Assembly (NCBI GenBank): GCA_937883785.1
Contig: CALGDE010000085.1
Span: 1-42,731 of the forward strand
Length of the DNA stretch: 42,731 nucleotides
Reading direction: 5' to 3'
From: an uncultured cyanobacterium
GTDB lineage: Bacteria; Cyanobacteriota; Cyanobacteriia; CACIAM-69d
The number at the start of each line of letters is the position of its first letter. Within the stretch, counting starts at the first letter, position 1. Below are positions 29,493-37,782 of the stretch, in pieces. The notes below the pieces were generated by a model that was not told the origin of the DNA, did not search any database, and saw nothing but the letters and a program-made list of their open reading frames with translations. The translations under genes and the position numbers were made by a program.

Positions 29493-29640
29493 TTGAACAG
29501 ACTGGTGGAGGGTGGCGTACCACGACCTTACCTTGAGCGATTGATCCTGTTGTCTGGCACTGAATTTAATGTGGATCCAGAGCAAGGGCTAGTGGGATTT
29601 TGCGATTTTCTATCAAGTGCGCGAGGGGCGATCGCAAAAT
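29493..29640 (+). pseudogene. Internal remnant of a cyanobacterial nuclease-like family
   Basis: The frame reads VPRPYLERLILLSGTEFNVD and PEQGLVGFCDFLSSA before losing resemblance and running into the next gene. The SGxEFNVDxxxGLxGFCDF pattern is one I recall from the middle of a cyanobacterial family in which an EAKN-type nuclease motif follows. Here that following part is absent. The frame closes at 29681, inside the start of the next ORF. It is most likely a gene fragment left by deletion. Confidence 0.35.
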
Positions 29641-29661
29641 CCCAACTATTACAATTGACCT

Positions 29662-30036
29662 ATGCCGTCACAACCTTTTAGCACAGTCACCAGCGATCGC
29701 CTTTGGGAACGGTTAACCATTACACGCGATACCCTGAACCATCTGTGTAAATCTGCCCATATTGCCGAGCTAGCCCTATTTGGCTCCATTCTTCGAGACG
29801 ATATGGAAAAACAAGACGCCGTTCTGCGGCGCATTATGATTATTGGCGAGGCAGCGAAGCGTTTATCCGAAGACTTTCGCCAGCAGCGTTCTTCCGTTCC
29901 ATGGAGAGAAATTATTGGAATGCACAATATCGTGACCCACGATTACGATTCTGTTGACCTCGATGAAGTGTGGAAAGTGATTAACATTGACCTTCCCAAG
30001 CTTCTGAAATACGTTCAGCCCCTCATTGACTCTTAA
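29662..30036 (+). CDS. Fusion of a truncated MNT nucleotidyltransferase and a truncated HepT (HEPN) protein
   Basis: This 124-aa open frame joins two halves of a toxin-antitoxin pair. Residues 1-47 resemble the start of an MntA-type minimal nucleotidyltransferase, with IAELALFGSILRDD containing the Gly-Ser of the catalytic motif. The DxD that should follow about 12 residues later is missing. From residue 48 the sequence is the C-terminal two thirds of HepT: EKQDAVLRRIMIIGEAAKRLSE, VPWREIIG and DEVWKVINIDLPKLL. The HEPN ribonuclease motif RxxxxH reads HNIVTH, so the catalytic arginine (residue 88) is His; the tyrosine that MntA modifies (Y95) is kept. The simplest history is a deletion joining antitoxin and toxin genes in frame. 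The product is probably inactive in both functions. Confidence 0.75.
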   Translation: MPSQPFSTVTSDRLWERLTITRDTLNHLCKSAHIAELALFGSILRDDMEKQDAVLRRIMIIGEAAKRLSEDFRQQRSSVPWREIIGMHNIVTHDYDSVDLDEVWKVINIDLPKLLKYVQPLIDS

Positions 30037-30059
30037 ATTTCATTCCTGCGGTGTGGTTT

Positions 30060-31475
30060 ATGAAATTGTGGAAATCCTTGGCTTTAACGGCAATGGTGAT
30101 GCAAATTCCCTTGGGGGCGATCGCCGAAGCCGATCCCCTTCCTAGCCCCACTGAACCCGTAGAACAATACCGCGCCCAGTCAATCTTGCCCCTGCCTGGC
30201 GGACTGGACGATGTGCTTACCTTCAATAGTAATAGCCCAGAGCTGGTGCTGTCGCCGGGGATCTTGCTGTCGGCGTTTCCCCCCGATGGCATGGCGTCCC
30301 CCGCGGCCCATTTGAACGTGCCCCTGGAAAACCGCTTCGACCTGTTTGCTCACCATATTTCCAAAGCCACCTTGCCCGAGGACGACCCGGAGCGCCTGCG
30401 TACTCTGTATCTGGGCATCATTGTTAAAAATCCCGGCAGCGAGCCCGTCCAAGTCAACATTCTCCAGGGCGCTAGTTATCTCAGCCAGCCCGATGCGCCG
30501 TTTATTAATCTGCCGGAGATCGCCCCAAATCCGGATAGCACCGTGTATTCAGGGCCGGGCAGCCGCGCCATGGATCGGGTGCTGCGAGGGGAGCGCCAAG
30601 ATAGCCTGCCCCCCAGCGTGGAAATCCCCCCCGGCGAATTTCGGATGCTGCTAAATTTGCCCATTCCCATCGCCCCCCTGGACCCGCCCATCAACGGACG
30701 CTCCACCTTCCTAAGACTGCGCAGCACCGCACCGGTGTATGTGGCGAGCCTGGCGGAATTTGCCAATGTGGATGCCAACGGTAACGAACAAGCGCCCACC
30801 TTGGACCAGTGGCGGAGTTTGCTGATGACCAGTAAGTTGTCGGCTCCTCGTGATCGCGCCCCCACCCCTCCCGATAAGCCCGGCGGTATTATCTATGGTC
30901 GTGTGGGTGGCATCGCTCGTGGCTCCCAATGGCGTGGCACCATCACCGACGAACCGGGGAGCGATCGTCTCACCATCCCAAGACCGGGAGATTATGTGTC
31001 CTATGGTCTAAGTTTGCTGCGCGGGGGACGAATGGGGACCGGGCAAAACCAAACGGCTGAAATGATTGCTCGCTATCCCGATACTGCTTACGAAGCCCAC
31101 GGCAATTACGCTATTCAATACGCTTTAAAACTGCCGCTGCATAACCCGAGTAATTCCCCTCGCACTGTCCAAATTCGTTTGGAAACCCCCATTAAATTTG
31201 ATGAGTTTGTGGGCAGCGTGATTAGCGGTTTGCGATTTTTCGAACCCTTGCCCAACCGCACTTTTTTCCGAGGCACCGTGCGGGTGCGCTACAGCGATCA
31301 CAATGGTCACCCCAAGACTCGCTATACCCACCTAGTGCAAAAGCGCGGTCAAGCGGACGGACGCCTCGCCACATTCACCATGCCTCCCAATAGCCAGCAG
31401 CTCGCCTCGGTGGATTTTCTTTACCCTCCTGACGCCAGCCCGCCCCAGGTGCTAACCCTATTCACTGAAGAGTAA
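30060..31475 (+). CDS. DUF3370 domain-containing exported protein
   Basis: The 471-aa protein starts at an ATG at 30060 with a signal peptide (LALTAMVMQIPLGAIAEA) and then matches the cyanobacterial DUF3370 family: AQSILPLPGGLDDVLTFN, LLSAFPPDGM, TLYLGIIVKNPG, VQVNILQGASYLSQPDAPF, and a C-terminal VRYSDHNGHPKTRYTHLVQK. The family is of unknown function and appears to be extracytoplasmic. A GTG at 30051 would add three residues. The gene follows the MNT-HepT fusion by 23 bases and precedes the acyltransferase gene in the same direction. The family assignment is good; role unknown. Confidence 0.82.
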   Translation: MKLWKSLALTAMVMQIPLGAIAEADPLPSPTEPVEQYRAQSILPLPGGLDDVLTFNSNSPELVLSPGILLSAFPPDGMASPAAHLNVPLENRFDLFAHHISKATLPEDDPERLRTLYLGIIVKNPGSEPVQVNILQGASYLSQPDAPFINLPEIAPNPDSTVYSGPGSRAMDRVLRGERQDSLPPSVEIPPGEFRMLLNLPIPIAPLDPPINGRSTFLRLRSTAPVYVASLAEFANVDANGNEQAPTLDQWRSLLMTSKLSAPRDRAPTPPDKPGGIIYGRVGGIARGSQWRGTITDEPGSDRLTIPRPGDYVSYGLSLLRGGRMGTGQNQTAEMIARYPDTAYEAHGNYAIQYALKLPLHNPSNSPRTVQIRLETPIKFDEFVGSVISGLRFFEPLPNRTFFRGTVRVRYSDHNGHPKTRYTHLVQKRGQADGRLATFTMPPNSQQLASVDFLYPPDASPPQVLTLFTEE

Positions 31476-31559
31476 GCGCTAACCAGAGAACAAGGCTTTC
31501 AAACAGTCATCAATATCTCTGTTTAGCATCGCCCTATACACTGATGGGGCTGTTCCAAG

Positions 31560-32465
31560 TTGCCCCCCATTCCCGTGAGCCAGTTTGCCCCCGACCTTCT
31601 AACCGCAGTCCAATCTTTGGTTGAGGCTTTTCAAGGGCCCGCCACAGGTCAGTGTGATGGTTGGTCCTTGGGCGATCGCGACCCCAAAGTCATTGAAAAA
31701 ATCATGCCCTTTTGGCAATGGTTTTACGATAACTACTTCCAAGCCACCAGCGACGGCTGGGAGCATATCCCCGACGGCAGCAATTTAATTGTGGGGTCCC
31801 ATAACGGCGGGCTGGCGGCTCCCGACATGATGATGAGCATGTACGACTGGTTTCGTCGGTTTGGCACGGAGCGTCCGGTGTATGGGCTGATGCATCCGTA
31901 TATGTGGAAGTTTTATCCCCCCGTGGCCAAGATAGGAACCCAAGCAGGGGCCATCCAGGCTCATCCGAAAATGGGCATGGCCGCATTGCAAAGTGGGGCC
32001 AGCGTTTTGGTGTATCCCGGCGGCGGGCAAGACGTATACCGTCCCTACAGTCAGCGCGATTCCATTGAATTTGTGGGGCGCACCGGATTTATCAAGCTGG
32101 CGTTGCGCAGCGAAGTGCCCATTGTGCCGGTGATTTCCTGGGGAGCCCACGAATGTCTTATTGTGCTAGCGGAAATTTACGAGCCGGTAAAAAAGCTGCT
32201 AAAGCAAAATAATTTGCCGTGGCTTTTGGGTATCGACCCCATTGTGTTGCCCATTTATCTGGGGTTGCCTTGGGGATTGGCTATTGGTCCGCTGCCTAAT
32301 TTCCCCTTACCAACCCCCATTCACGTGCGCATCTGTCCGCCCATTTACTTTGATCGCCAAGGGCGTGAAGCCTCCAAAGATCGTGATTATGTGGCTCAGT
32401 GTTATGAGCGGGTGCGGGGGGAAATGCAGCGATCGCTCGATCAACTTATCCAAGAAAAAAGCTAA
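31560..32465 (+). CDS. Lysophospholipid-type acyltransferase (PlsC/DGAT-like)
   Basis: The 301-aa protein has the acyltransferase block NLIVGSHNGGLAAPDMMM (His81 with Asp89 eight residues on), a wider spacing than classical HxxxxD and found in DGAT-like and related bacterial acyltransferases. Further blocks are LMHPYMWKFYPPVAKIGTQA, VLVYPGGGQDVYRPYS in place of the FPEG block, and PIVPVISWGAHE. The family transfers acyl groups to glycerolipid acceptors at the membrane; the substrate cannot be fixed. The first start in frame is TTG at 31560, with GTG at 31575 as an alternative; no ATG lies near. It ends only nine bases before the stop of the convergent RTX gene. Confidence 0.8.
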   Translation: MPPIPVSQFAPDLLTAVQSLVEAFQGPATGQCDGWSLGDRDPKVIEKIMPFWQWFYDNYFQATSDGWEHIPDGSNLIVGSHNGGLAAPDMMMSMYDWFRRFGTERPVYGLMHPYMWKFYPPVAKIGTQAGAIQAHPKMGMAALQSGASVLVYPGGGQDVYRPYSQRDSIEFVGRTGFIKLALRSEVPIVPVISWGAHECLIVLAEIYEPVKKLLKQNNLPWLLGIDPIVLPIYLGLPWGLAIGPLPNFPLPTPIHVRICPPIYFDRQGREASKDRDYVAQCYERVRGEMQRSLDQLIQEKS

Positions 32466-32474
32466 GGCGCGCCA

Positions 32475-33554
32475 CTATGGTCCTAGCACCAGAAAATCGC
32501 TGCTATCTAGCTGGGGCAACGTGACGCTCAATATCGATGCCAACACCGTATCGCCCACATTAATGGTCGCCCCCGTGGAGGTGCTGACTAATCGAATCGC
32601 GTCAAAGGTAAGCCCCCCCACCAGCAAAAACTTATCGGTGCCGTCCTCGTAATCCACAATCACGTCGGTGCCGCCGTTGTTGGCGATCGCATACTGATCC
32701 ACATCCACGCCTCCCAACAGGGTGTCATTGCCCAAATCCCCAAACAAAATATCCCCCCCAATGCCCCCCGCCAACACGTCATTATCCTTCCCCCCAAACA
32801 AAATATCGTTCCCCTCTCCGCCACCCAAAGTGTCGCTGCCCTGGTTGCCATTAATCACGTCGGCCCCAGAACGCCCAATCACCAAATCCGCCCCGGGCCC
32901 CGCAAACAGAAAATCATTACCAAAGTCCCCCGACAGGGAATCATTGCCAGCGCCCCCCAAAATCGTGTCGTTGCCTCTGCCCCCAAATAGATAATCATTC
33001 CCCCCAAACCCAAACACCAAGTCACTGCCCTGCCCCGCCGTGATCAAATCATTCACCTGTCGCCCTTCCAGGCGACTAGGCAAAGGACCATCGGCCACCT
33101 GATTAGCCACCGTTCCCGGTGCGGGAGCCCCCAATGCCGTTACCAGGGAAATAATGCCATTGGTATCAATGCTGCCGGTGCCCGATGGAATAACCGTCGC
33201 GGCGATCGGGAAATTATAAAACGCCGTGTCTGGGTCGTTGGACTGAACCACAAAATTGCCGCCAATGTCCCCCACCGTAATCCTAAACACCGTCACGGGA
33301 ACAACACTTCGCTGGTTGGGGGCCAGCAGAAAAGGACGATCCCGAAGCTGGGCGGCAAAGGCGGAATCGAGGGAAAAGCCCGGCGGCAAAGAAATATCTG
33401 TAATGGCGAGGGTATTGCTGCCGCCGTTGAAAAAGAGAAAATCTAGGCTTTGGGGAACGCCGGAAACGACGGTGGGAAAGGTGATGGTGCTGGTGGTGCC
33501 GTCGGGGATAAGACCACCGTTCAATAGGGCGATCGCAATATTCGGTTCAGTCAT
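32475..33554 (-). CDS. RTX (hemolysin-type calcium-binding repeat) protein
   Basis: The 359-aa protein has two parts. Residues 1-125 form an immunoglobulin-like domain of the HYDIN/choice-of-anchor-D kind (FFNGGSNTLAITDISLPPGF ... GGNFVVQSNDPDT). Residues about 174-290 hold some 13 nonapeptide repeats of the GGxGNDxLx type that bind calcium in beta rolls, such as GRGNDTILG and GEGNDILFG. The chain ends with a DTVLASILSVTLPQLDSSDFLVL segment. RTX proteins are typically secreted by type I systems using an uncleaved C-terminal signal; no secretion gene is adjacent. There is no N-terminal signal peptide, which agrees with that route. Possible functions include surface adhesion. Repeat identity is certain. 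Confidence 0.9.
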   Translation of the reverse strand: MTEPNIAIALLNGGLIPDGTTSTITFPTVVSGVPQSLDFLFFNGGSNTLAITDISLPPGFSLDSAFAAQLRDRPFLLAPNQRSVVPVTVFRITVGDIGGNFVVQSNDPDTAFYNFPIAATVIPSGTGSIDTNGIISLVTALGAPAPGTVANQVADGPLPSRLEGRQVNDLITAGQGSDLVFGFGGNDYLFGGRGNDTILGGAGNDSLSGDFGNDFLFAGPGADLVIGRSGADVINGNQGSDTLGGGEGNDILFGGKDNDVLAGGIGGDILFGDLGNDTLLGGVDVDQYAIANNGGTDVIVDYEDGTDKFLLVGGLTFDAIRLVSTSTGATINVGDTVLASILSVTLPQLDSSDFLVLGP

Positions 33555-33932
33555 AGAAGAATTCGCAAAGCTAGGGGCGATGATCGGTTAAGCCTCAATC
33601 TGACAGCAGTGAGGGATTTAGCCAATATTTTCGCTGTCGATCTGACGTCTAAAAGCGCATCCCTAATCTAACCTTGGAATTTTGGCGTATGAAAGTTCTG
33701 AAGGAAAAACCACCATAATCCAGACAAGAATTCAGCCAAACAAATGGAGGCTGGATCTAGAAGATCAGCCTCCTGTCGATAACGCTCATTGCTTCCTCAG
33801 AAAACAAAAGCCATCTAATTTATTATTTGCGCGGTCTTACGCTATCACTGGGATATTTTCGATTAACCCCGCCCTAAAGCCGTAAAGCCCTAAAGGCTTA
33901 GGGTCCCGAAACAAAGCTCCCCAGCAAAAGCC
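33555..33932. other. Spacer between the RTX gene and the RRM gene
   Basis: No supportable gene in about 380 bases; a 67-codon plus-strand frame at 33682-33885 has no recognisable content. A hairpin at 33872-33903 with arms CCCTAA and TTAGGG plus GCC/GGC lies about 30 bases after the stop of the RRM gene. It could end that transcript, although no T-tract follows on the minus strand. Confidence 0.4.
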
Positions 33933-34364
33933 CTACGAGTTAGCCGTTTGAGCAGCCAACAAATCCTTGAGCTTGGACAATTCGCCAGCCCAACGGGGAT
34001 CCGGCTGAGCCGAAGCCGTTGCATCACCCAAGGTCACAGGACCACGGCGCTTCTTGCCACCGGAGCGACGATTACTCTTGCCACCCTTTGCATTGTTATT
34101 GCCTTCAGCCTCTTCAGAACGAGGAGACGCTTTTTCAACCTTTAATTTGCTGTCGTTGAAATCATAACCGTTGAACTTGGCAATAATTGACTCAGCTTGG
34201 GCATCATCAGGAACGGTAACAAAAGCAAAACCACGACATTTTCCAGTCTTATGATCAGTGATGAGCTTCGTTGAAGTTAGCTCGCCTCCTTCCTTCAGCA
34301 AGGTTTCCAAATCGGTGCGCTCCACCTCTTTCGGCAGATTTCCAACGTATAAGCGGACGGACAT
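33933..34364 (-). CDS. Single-RRM RNA-binding protein (cyanobacterial Rbp type)
   Basis: The 143-aa protein has one RNA recognition motif at the N-terminus, with RNP2 LYVGNL (residues 5-10) and RNP1 KCRGFAFV (42-49). A Gly/Asn/Arg/Lys-rich basic linker and a short helical end (WAGELSKLKDLLAAQ) follow. Cyanobacterial Rbp proteins of this size bind RNA and many are cold-induced or direct mRNAs to membranes. I place the start at 34364, where an AGGGGAG ribosome site precedes ATG and the RRM begins at once. An open frame upstream to 34448 would add 28 unconserved residues. The upstream region is long and could hold a structured leader, as in cold-regulated rbp genes. Confidence 0.9.
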   Translation of the reverse strand: MSVRLYVGNLPKEVERTDLETLLKEGGELTSTKLITDHKTGKCRGFAFVTVPDDAQAESIIAKFNGYDFNDSKLKVEKASPRSEEAEGNNNAKGGKSNRRSGGKKRRGPVTLGDATASAQPDPRWAGELSKLKDLLAAQTANS

Positions 34365-35118
34365 GTGACGTACTCCCCTTTGAGGACCTAAACGACTTTG
34401 AAACTTGTTCGGTGAATAACAACATTCAGAATCGGAGTCCAACACCACGTCGTCAATCTAGACTTACTGACCGCAACCTACGTTGAACTATCTAAATGTG
34501 GAGCTAATACCTGAATGCTTTTGTCAATACGAAAGTAGCTGGAGTCAGCAATAACTAAATTCTTAATCTAGTTTCTAGTCGCCATTGTTAGCCTTTAACG
34601 CTATGCCCAAGTTTGCTTAATTGAGACGATTAAACTGCCTTAAACAGGGCGACAATGGCTATTCAATACTGAGTAAATCTATACTGCTTCGCTGGGAACA
34701 AAGTGTATCACGGATGTTTGTGGAATGTGACCAAACCCGTAGAAGATGAGCAACCCGGAGAAATTTCGCGAAATACTGAAACTCCAAAGCCATTTGAATT
34801 GCTCTTTGCAGATCTCTCAGTTCACAACCTCAACTCGGCAAGCCCCTCAAGAAAATTAAGGGAGTCACTTTCCACTCTAGATAAAGTCAAGCTTTCTCTT
34901 AGGGCGCGTCATCGATCAAGCGTCAAAAGCCTTACACCGCTAGAAGTTCATGCCCTTTCAAAACAAAGCTTGTTAGGGACTGGAATTCTTGTAGTTACTG
35001 ACCTTGAGCCTTAAACAATGACAACCTTTAGATACTTTTCCTATTGCAAAGAAATGTAACACATTTACCCTGTGCTGTCTGTACAGTGCGGCATTCAGGG
35101 AATCTGCGCCGAAGGGTT
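34365..35118. other. Long spacer with one weak open frame
   Basis: About 750 bases lie between the RRM gene start and the end of the M48-like gene. It holds only one plausible small ORF, listed separately. No tRNA, repeat family or terminator could be recognised. The start of this region probably includes the RRM gene's promoter and leader. Confidence 0.35.
34703..35014 (+). CDS. Possible small hypothetical protein
   Basis: A 103-codon frame from a GTG at 34703 encodes a hydrophilic protein with a Ser/Leu-rich middle part (LRESLSTLDKVKLSLRARHR). It has no recognised domain, membrane helix or signal. There is no clear ribosome site before the GTG. The frame ends about 105 bases before the convergent M48-like gene. 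It is the only gene-sized frame in this spacer, but I cannot confirm it is expressed. Confidence 0.25.
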   Translation: MYHGCLWNVTKPVEDEQPGEISRNTETPKPFELLFADLSVHNLNSASPSRKLRESLSTLDKVKLSLRARHRSSVKSLTPLEVHALSKQSLLGTGILVVTDLEP

Positions 35119-37677
35119 TTACAGCCCACGATTTAAAATCCACAGCCCTAGGGCGATCGCCCCAATAGCCAGTCCCGTTGACCACAGGGGATGACCATCG
35201 ATTTTGGTCCAGGACTTCTTAATCAGCACGTGGTTGGGAGCATTTTTGTGGTTCAAAATATCCACATCTAGCCAGGGAGTCGCTCCCCGCCGTAGCCAAC
35301 CAATAACCTCGACGGATCCGTTGGGCTTAATGGGACGGGTCCAGTGGTTCCAAAGCTTGCCCAGATGTCCAAAGCGGTTTCCTAGACGTAGTCGCACGGT
35401 GCCGGTGTCCGTTTGAAGCCACCAGTGTTGCCCTAGGAGGTTTTCCCGGGGCTGACGTCCCAGTAATCGCCCCTGTAAACGCACCACCCGGCTGTTGACG
35501 GGCAGGGCGTTGGGATCGTTCAGTTCTGCCGCTAGGGGGCGATCTGGGGTGGCGCTGGTGACTAGTCCAAGGGTTTTGATGTCGGGAAAGAAGCTGTTGA
35601 CGCGGATAATGGTGCCGGTGCCGAAGCCCAGCAGGGCAAAGCCTATCAGCAGGGAGCGATCGCCATACATCCAGTCCAGCCCCCGCAGGTTCAGAATTTC
35701 CCCAATGCCGCCGGGCATCCACAGCAGCACCCCTATCGCCGCTCCCACGATGGCTCCGATGGCGGGGGCGGACTGGTGCCACAGGGTGAAGGGGGTGGGG
35801 GGCAAACAGGCGGTGCCCACTCGCGGCAGGTATTTCAAAGTTTGTTGGTCGGCGTGGTCGCGGCTTAAATCCCACTCGGGCTCCAGCTTCCAGCGTTCTG
35901 CCCATTGACTGTGGCGAAACAGGCGATCGCCCAAGGTGGGATGGGTGCTGTTGGACCGTAGCCAATGGCGATAGGGGTTGCGCCGCTCCCACTGCAAATA
36001 GGGCTCTAGGGGGCTGTGGGGGTAGAGGCTGCCCACGGGAATAGATTGGACAGGGGGCACCGGCAACACCAGTTGGGTTAGCTCTAGCAGGGGAGAAATG
36101 GCGTTTTCCTGGTGCAGTCGTTCGGTGGTGGCGATCGCCAGTTTGACCAGCGCCCGCGATAAACCGTTGGGATCCCCCGTGGACAGCACCGATTGGCGAT
36201 CGCCGTAGCCAATGCGCGATCGCGATAGCCACAGCAGTGGCCACCGTCCTAGACGGAAGATTTCATAGCTGATGGCGGAAACAGCGATCGCCATGGCACG
36301 GGGAATCGGCATTTGCCAACGGTCAATCATCTTTGCTGAGCCCCAATAGCTCCCAAAAGGCAGCGCCAACATAAGCGTCCCCCAGCCCATCACCCGCATA
36401 TCACCGGCAATAATATGCCCCAGCTCCGCCCCAAACAGTGCCGATAGCTCCCCTTCGTCCACTGCTTCCAAAACCCCCTGGCTGACTACGATACGGGCGT
36501 TAGCCTGGCGCGATCCATAGCTAAAAAGCACCGGATCCATTGTGGGCAGCAGCACAAGCTGGGGAATGGCGATTTTATGGCGGCGGCATTGGCGTTGGAG
36601 CAGTCGCCCGGTGTCGGGACGCTGGCTATTTAAATCCAGCAGTCGCAGCGTACGCCCCTGACAGAGTCGCTTGAGTCCTTCATCAATTAGCCACGGCGTT
36701 GTGCCTAACAGCACCGCAAAAATCAGCCAAATTCCGATAAAACTGCCGGGTCTTAGGGGAATTAGCTCTAAGTCTTCTGTGGGCAGCCAGGTGACCCTAA
36801 AAATAATTTGGTTATACAGCCACGACAGCAACACAAAGGGGGTGGTGGCAAAGGCTCCAAAGGCGATCGCCGACAGCAGTTGCAGTCCCTGGTATCCCCA
36901 CTTCGGCGCCCCGGGCAATGTGCCCCAGCGCTCGATTTTCTCGCCGTTTCGCCACTGGGGTTCGTAAGGTTGGGGACCACCAGGGGCTGTACTGGTTTGC
37001 AGATCGTTGACGGGGGCGGTGCTTGCTGGTGCACCGTTGGCAGCATTGGCGTTAATCACCACGCGCTTTCGAGGAGGAAACGCTGGCGGTGGAGAGGCGA
37101 TCGCCGCAGGGTTTGCGCTTCCACCCTTTCCATTGGTTCCGTTGGTGGGCAAAGATTTAGCCGCCACGCCATTGACATTAAGAGATTTGGCGGCAGAAGG
37201 CGCAGCGGGTGCGGAAGGCTGGACCTTTTGGCGAACTTGCTGACGAACGACCTTGCGAGGGGAATTAGGGGAAATAGGCTGAAAATCAGGGTTAGGCTCC
37301 GGCAGATTTGCCCCACTGGACGTCCCGCCCTCAAAGGGCGTAAATCCGCTGCCGCTAGCTGCACTGTTATCAGGCTCTTTATCGAGAGAATTCCCTTCGC
37401 CGTAAAGACGATTCCAAATGGCTATGGCGCGATCGCGAACCTGGGGATTTTTGTGGGATTTTAGCTGCTGCCCTAATTCCTGCGCCGCTGCCGTTTGACC
37501 CGATTCTCCATAAGCCTGAAACAGCCCTAGCGCCGCCTTAAGCCTTACATTTCCCGGTCCTTGCCGATCACCCATCACCGGCTTCAAAAGGGCAACCGCT
37601 TGGTCGTATTGCCGTGTTTGAAGCGCCTGTAGCCCCTCTGCCACAATGCGCGGATAATCCGTTGAGGAAGATGCCAT
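35119..37677 (-). CDS. Large membrane protein with a degenerate M48 peptidase domain
   Basis: The 852-aa protein has a TPR-like helical start (about 1-95) and a Pro/Ala/Asn-rich linker to about 245. Hydrophobic segments near 265-290 and 312-330 follow, then an M48 (Ste24/HtpX) peptidase fold at about 340-600. The zinc motif HExxH reads GAELGH (residues 416-421), with the first His replaced by Ala. The third-ligand EYEAD box reads IGYGD. The family's late HPTLGDRLFRHSQW is kept. Two of three zinc ligands are therefore missing, so proteolysis is doubtful. A further pair of helices and an OB-like domain (RVVRLQGRLLGRQPR ... VRLRLGNRFG) lie before a final C-terminal membrane anchor. The gene lies 105 bases downstream of the ATL gene. 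Confidence 0.8.
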   Translation of the reverse strand: MASSSTDYPRIVAEGLQALQTRQYDQAVALLKPVMGDRQGPGNVRLKAALGLFQAYGESGQTAAAQELGQQLKSHKNPQVRDRAIAIWNRLYGEGNSLDKEPDNSAASGSGFTPFEGGTSSGANLPEPNPDFQPISPNSPRKVVRQQVRQKVQPSAPAAPSAAKSLNVNGVAAKSLPTNGTNGKGGSANPAAIASPPPAFPPRKRVVINANAANGAPASTAPVNDLQTSTAPGGPQPYEPQWRNGEKIERWGTLPGAPKWGYQGLQLLSAIAFGAFATTPFVLLSWLYNQIIFRVTWLPTEDLELIPLRPGSFIGIWLIFAVLLGTTPWLIDEGLKRLCQGRTLRLLDLNSQRPDTGRLLQRQCRRHKIAIPQLVLLPTMDPVLFSYGSRQANARIVVSQGVLEAVDEGELSALFGAELGHIIAGDMRVMGWGTLMLALPFGSYWGSAKMIDRWQMPIPRAMAIAVSAISYEIFRLGRWPLLWLSRSRIGYGDRQSVLSTGDPNGLSRALVKLAIATTERLHQENAISPLLELTQLVLPVPPVQSIPVGSLYPHSPLEPYLQWERRNPYRHWLRSNSTHPTLGDRLFRHSQWAERWKLEPEWDLSRDHADQQTLKYLPRVGTACLPPTPFTLWHQSAPAIGAIVGAAIGVLLWMPGGIGEILNLRGLDWMYGDRSLLIGFALLGFGTGTIIRVNSFFPDIKTLGLVTSATPDRPLAAELNDPNALPVNSRVVRLQGRLLGRQPRENLLGQHWWLQTDTGTVRLRLGNRFGHLGKLWNHWTRPIKPNGSVEVIGWLRRGATPWLDVDILNHKNAPNHVLIKKSWTKIDGHPLWSTGLAIGAIALGLWILNRGL

Positions 37678-37782
37678 GACCTCGCCCTAATTTTGCAAAA
37701 CCTGACGTCGGAAAAATATCCAGAAACCGCGATGCCACCGCGCTTCTCAGCATAGCCCAGGATTTTTGGCGATCGCCAACCC

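Noticed and set aside
32463-32477. Overlapping transcription ends of the acyltransferase and RTX genes
   Set aside because: The two convergent stops are nine bases apart with no hairpin between; unusual but common enough in compact genomes.
35327-36244. A 305-codon minus-strand frame inside the M48-like gene
   Set aside because: It is an alternate frame of a long GC-rich coding region with Pro/Arg/His-rich composition; the 852-aa frame has domains and the correct start.
36808-37464. A 218-codon plus-strand frame opposite the M48-like gene
   Set aside because: Antisense shadow of the Pro/Ala/Asn-rich linker; Gly/Arg-rich with no domain.
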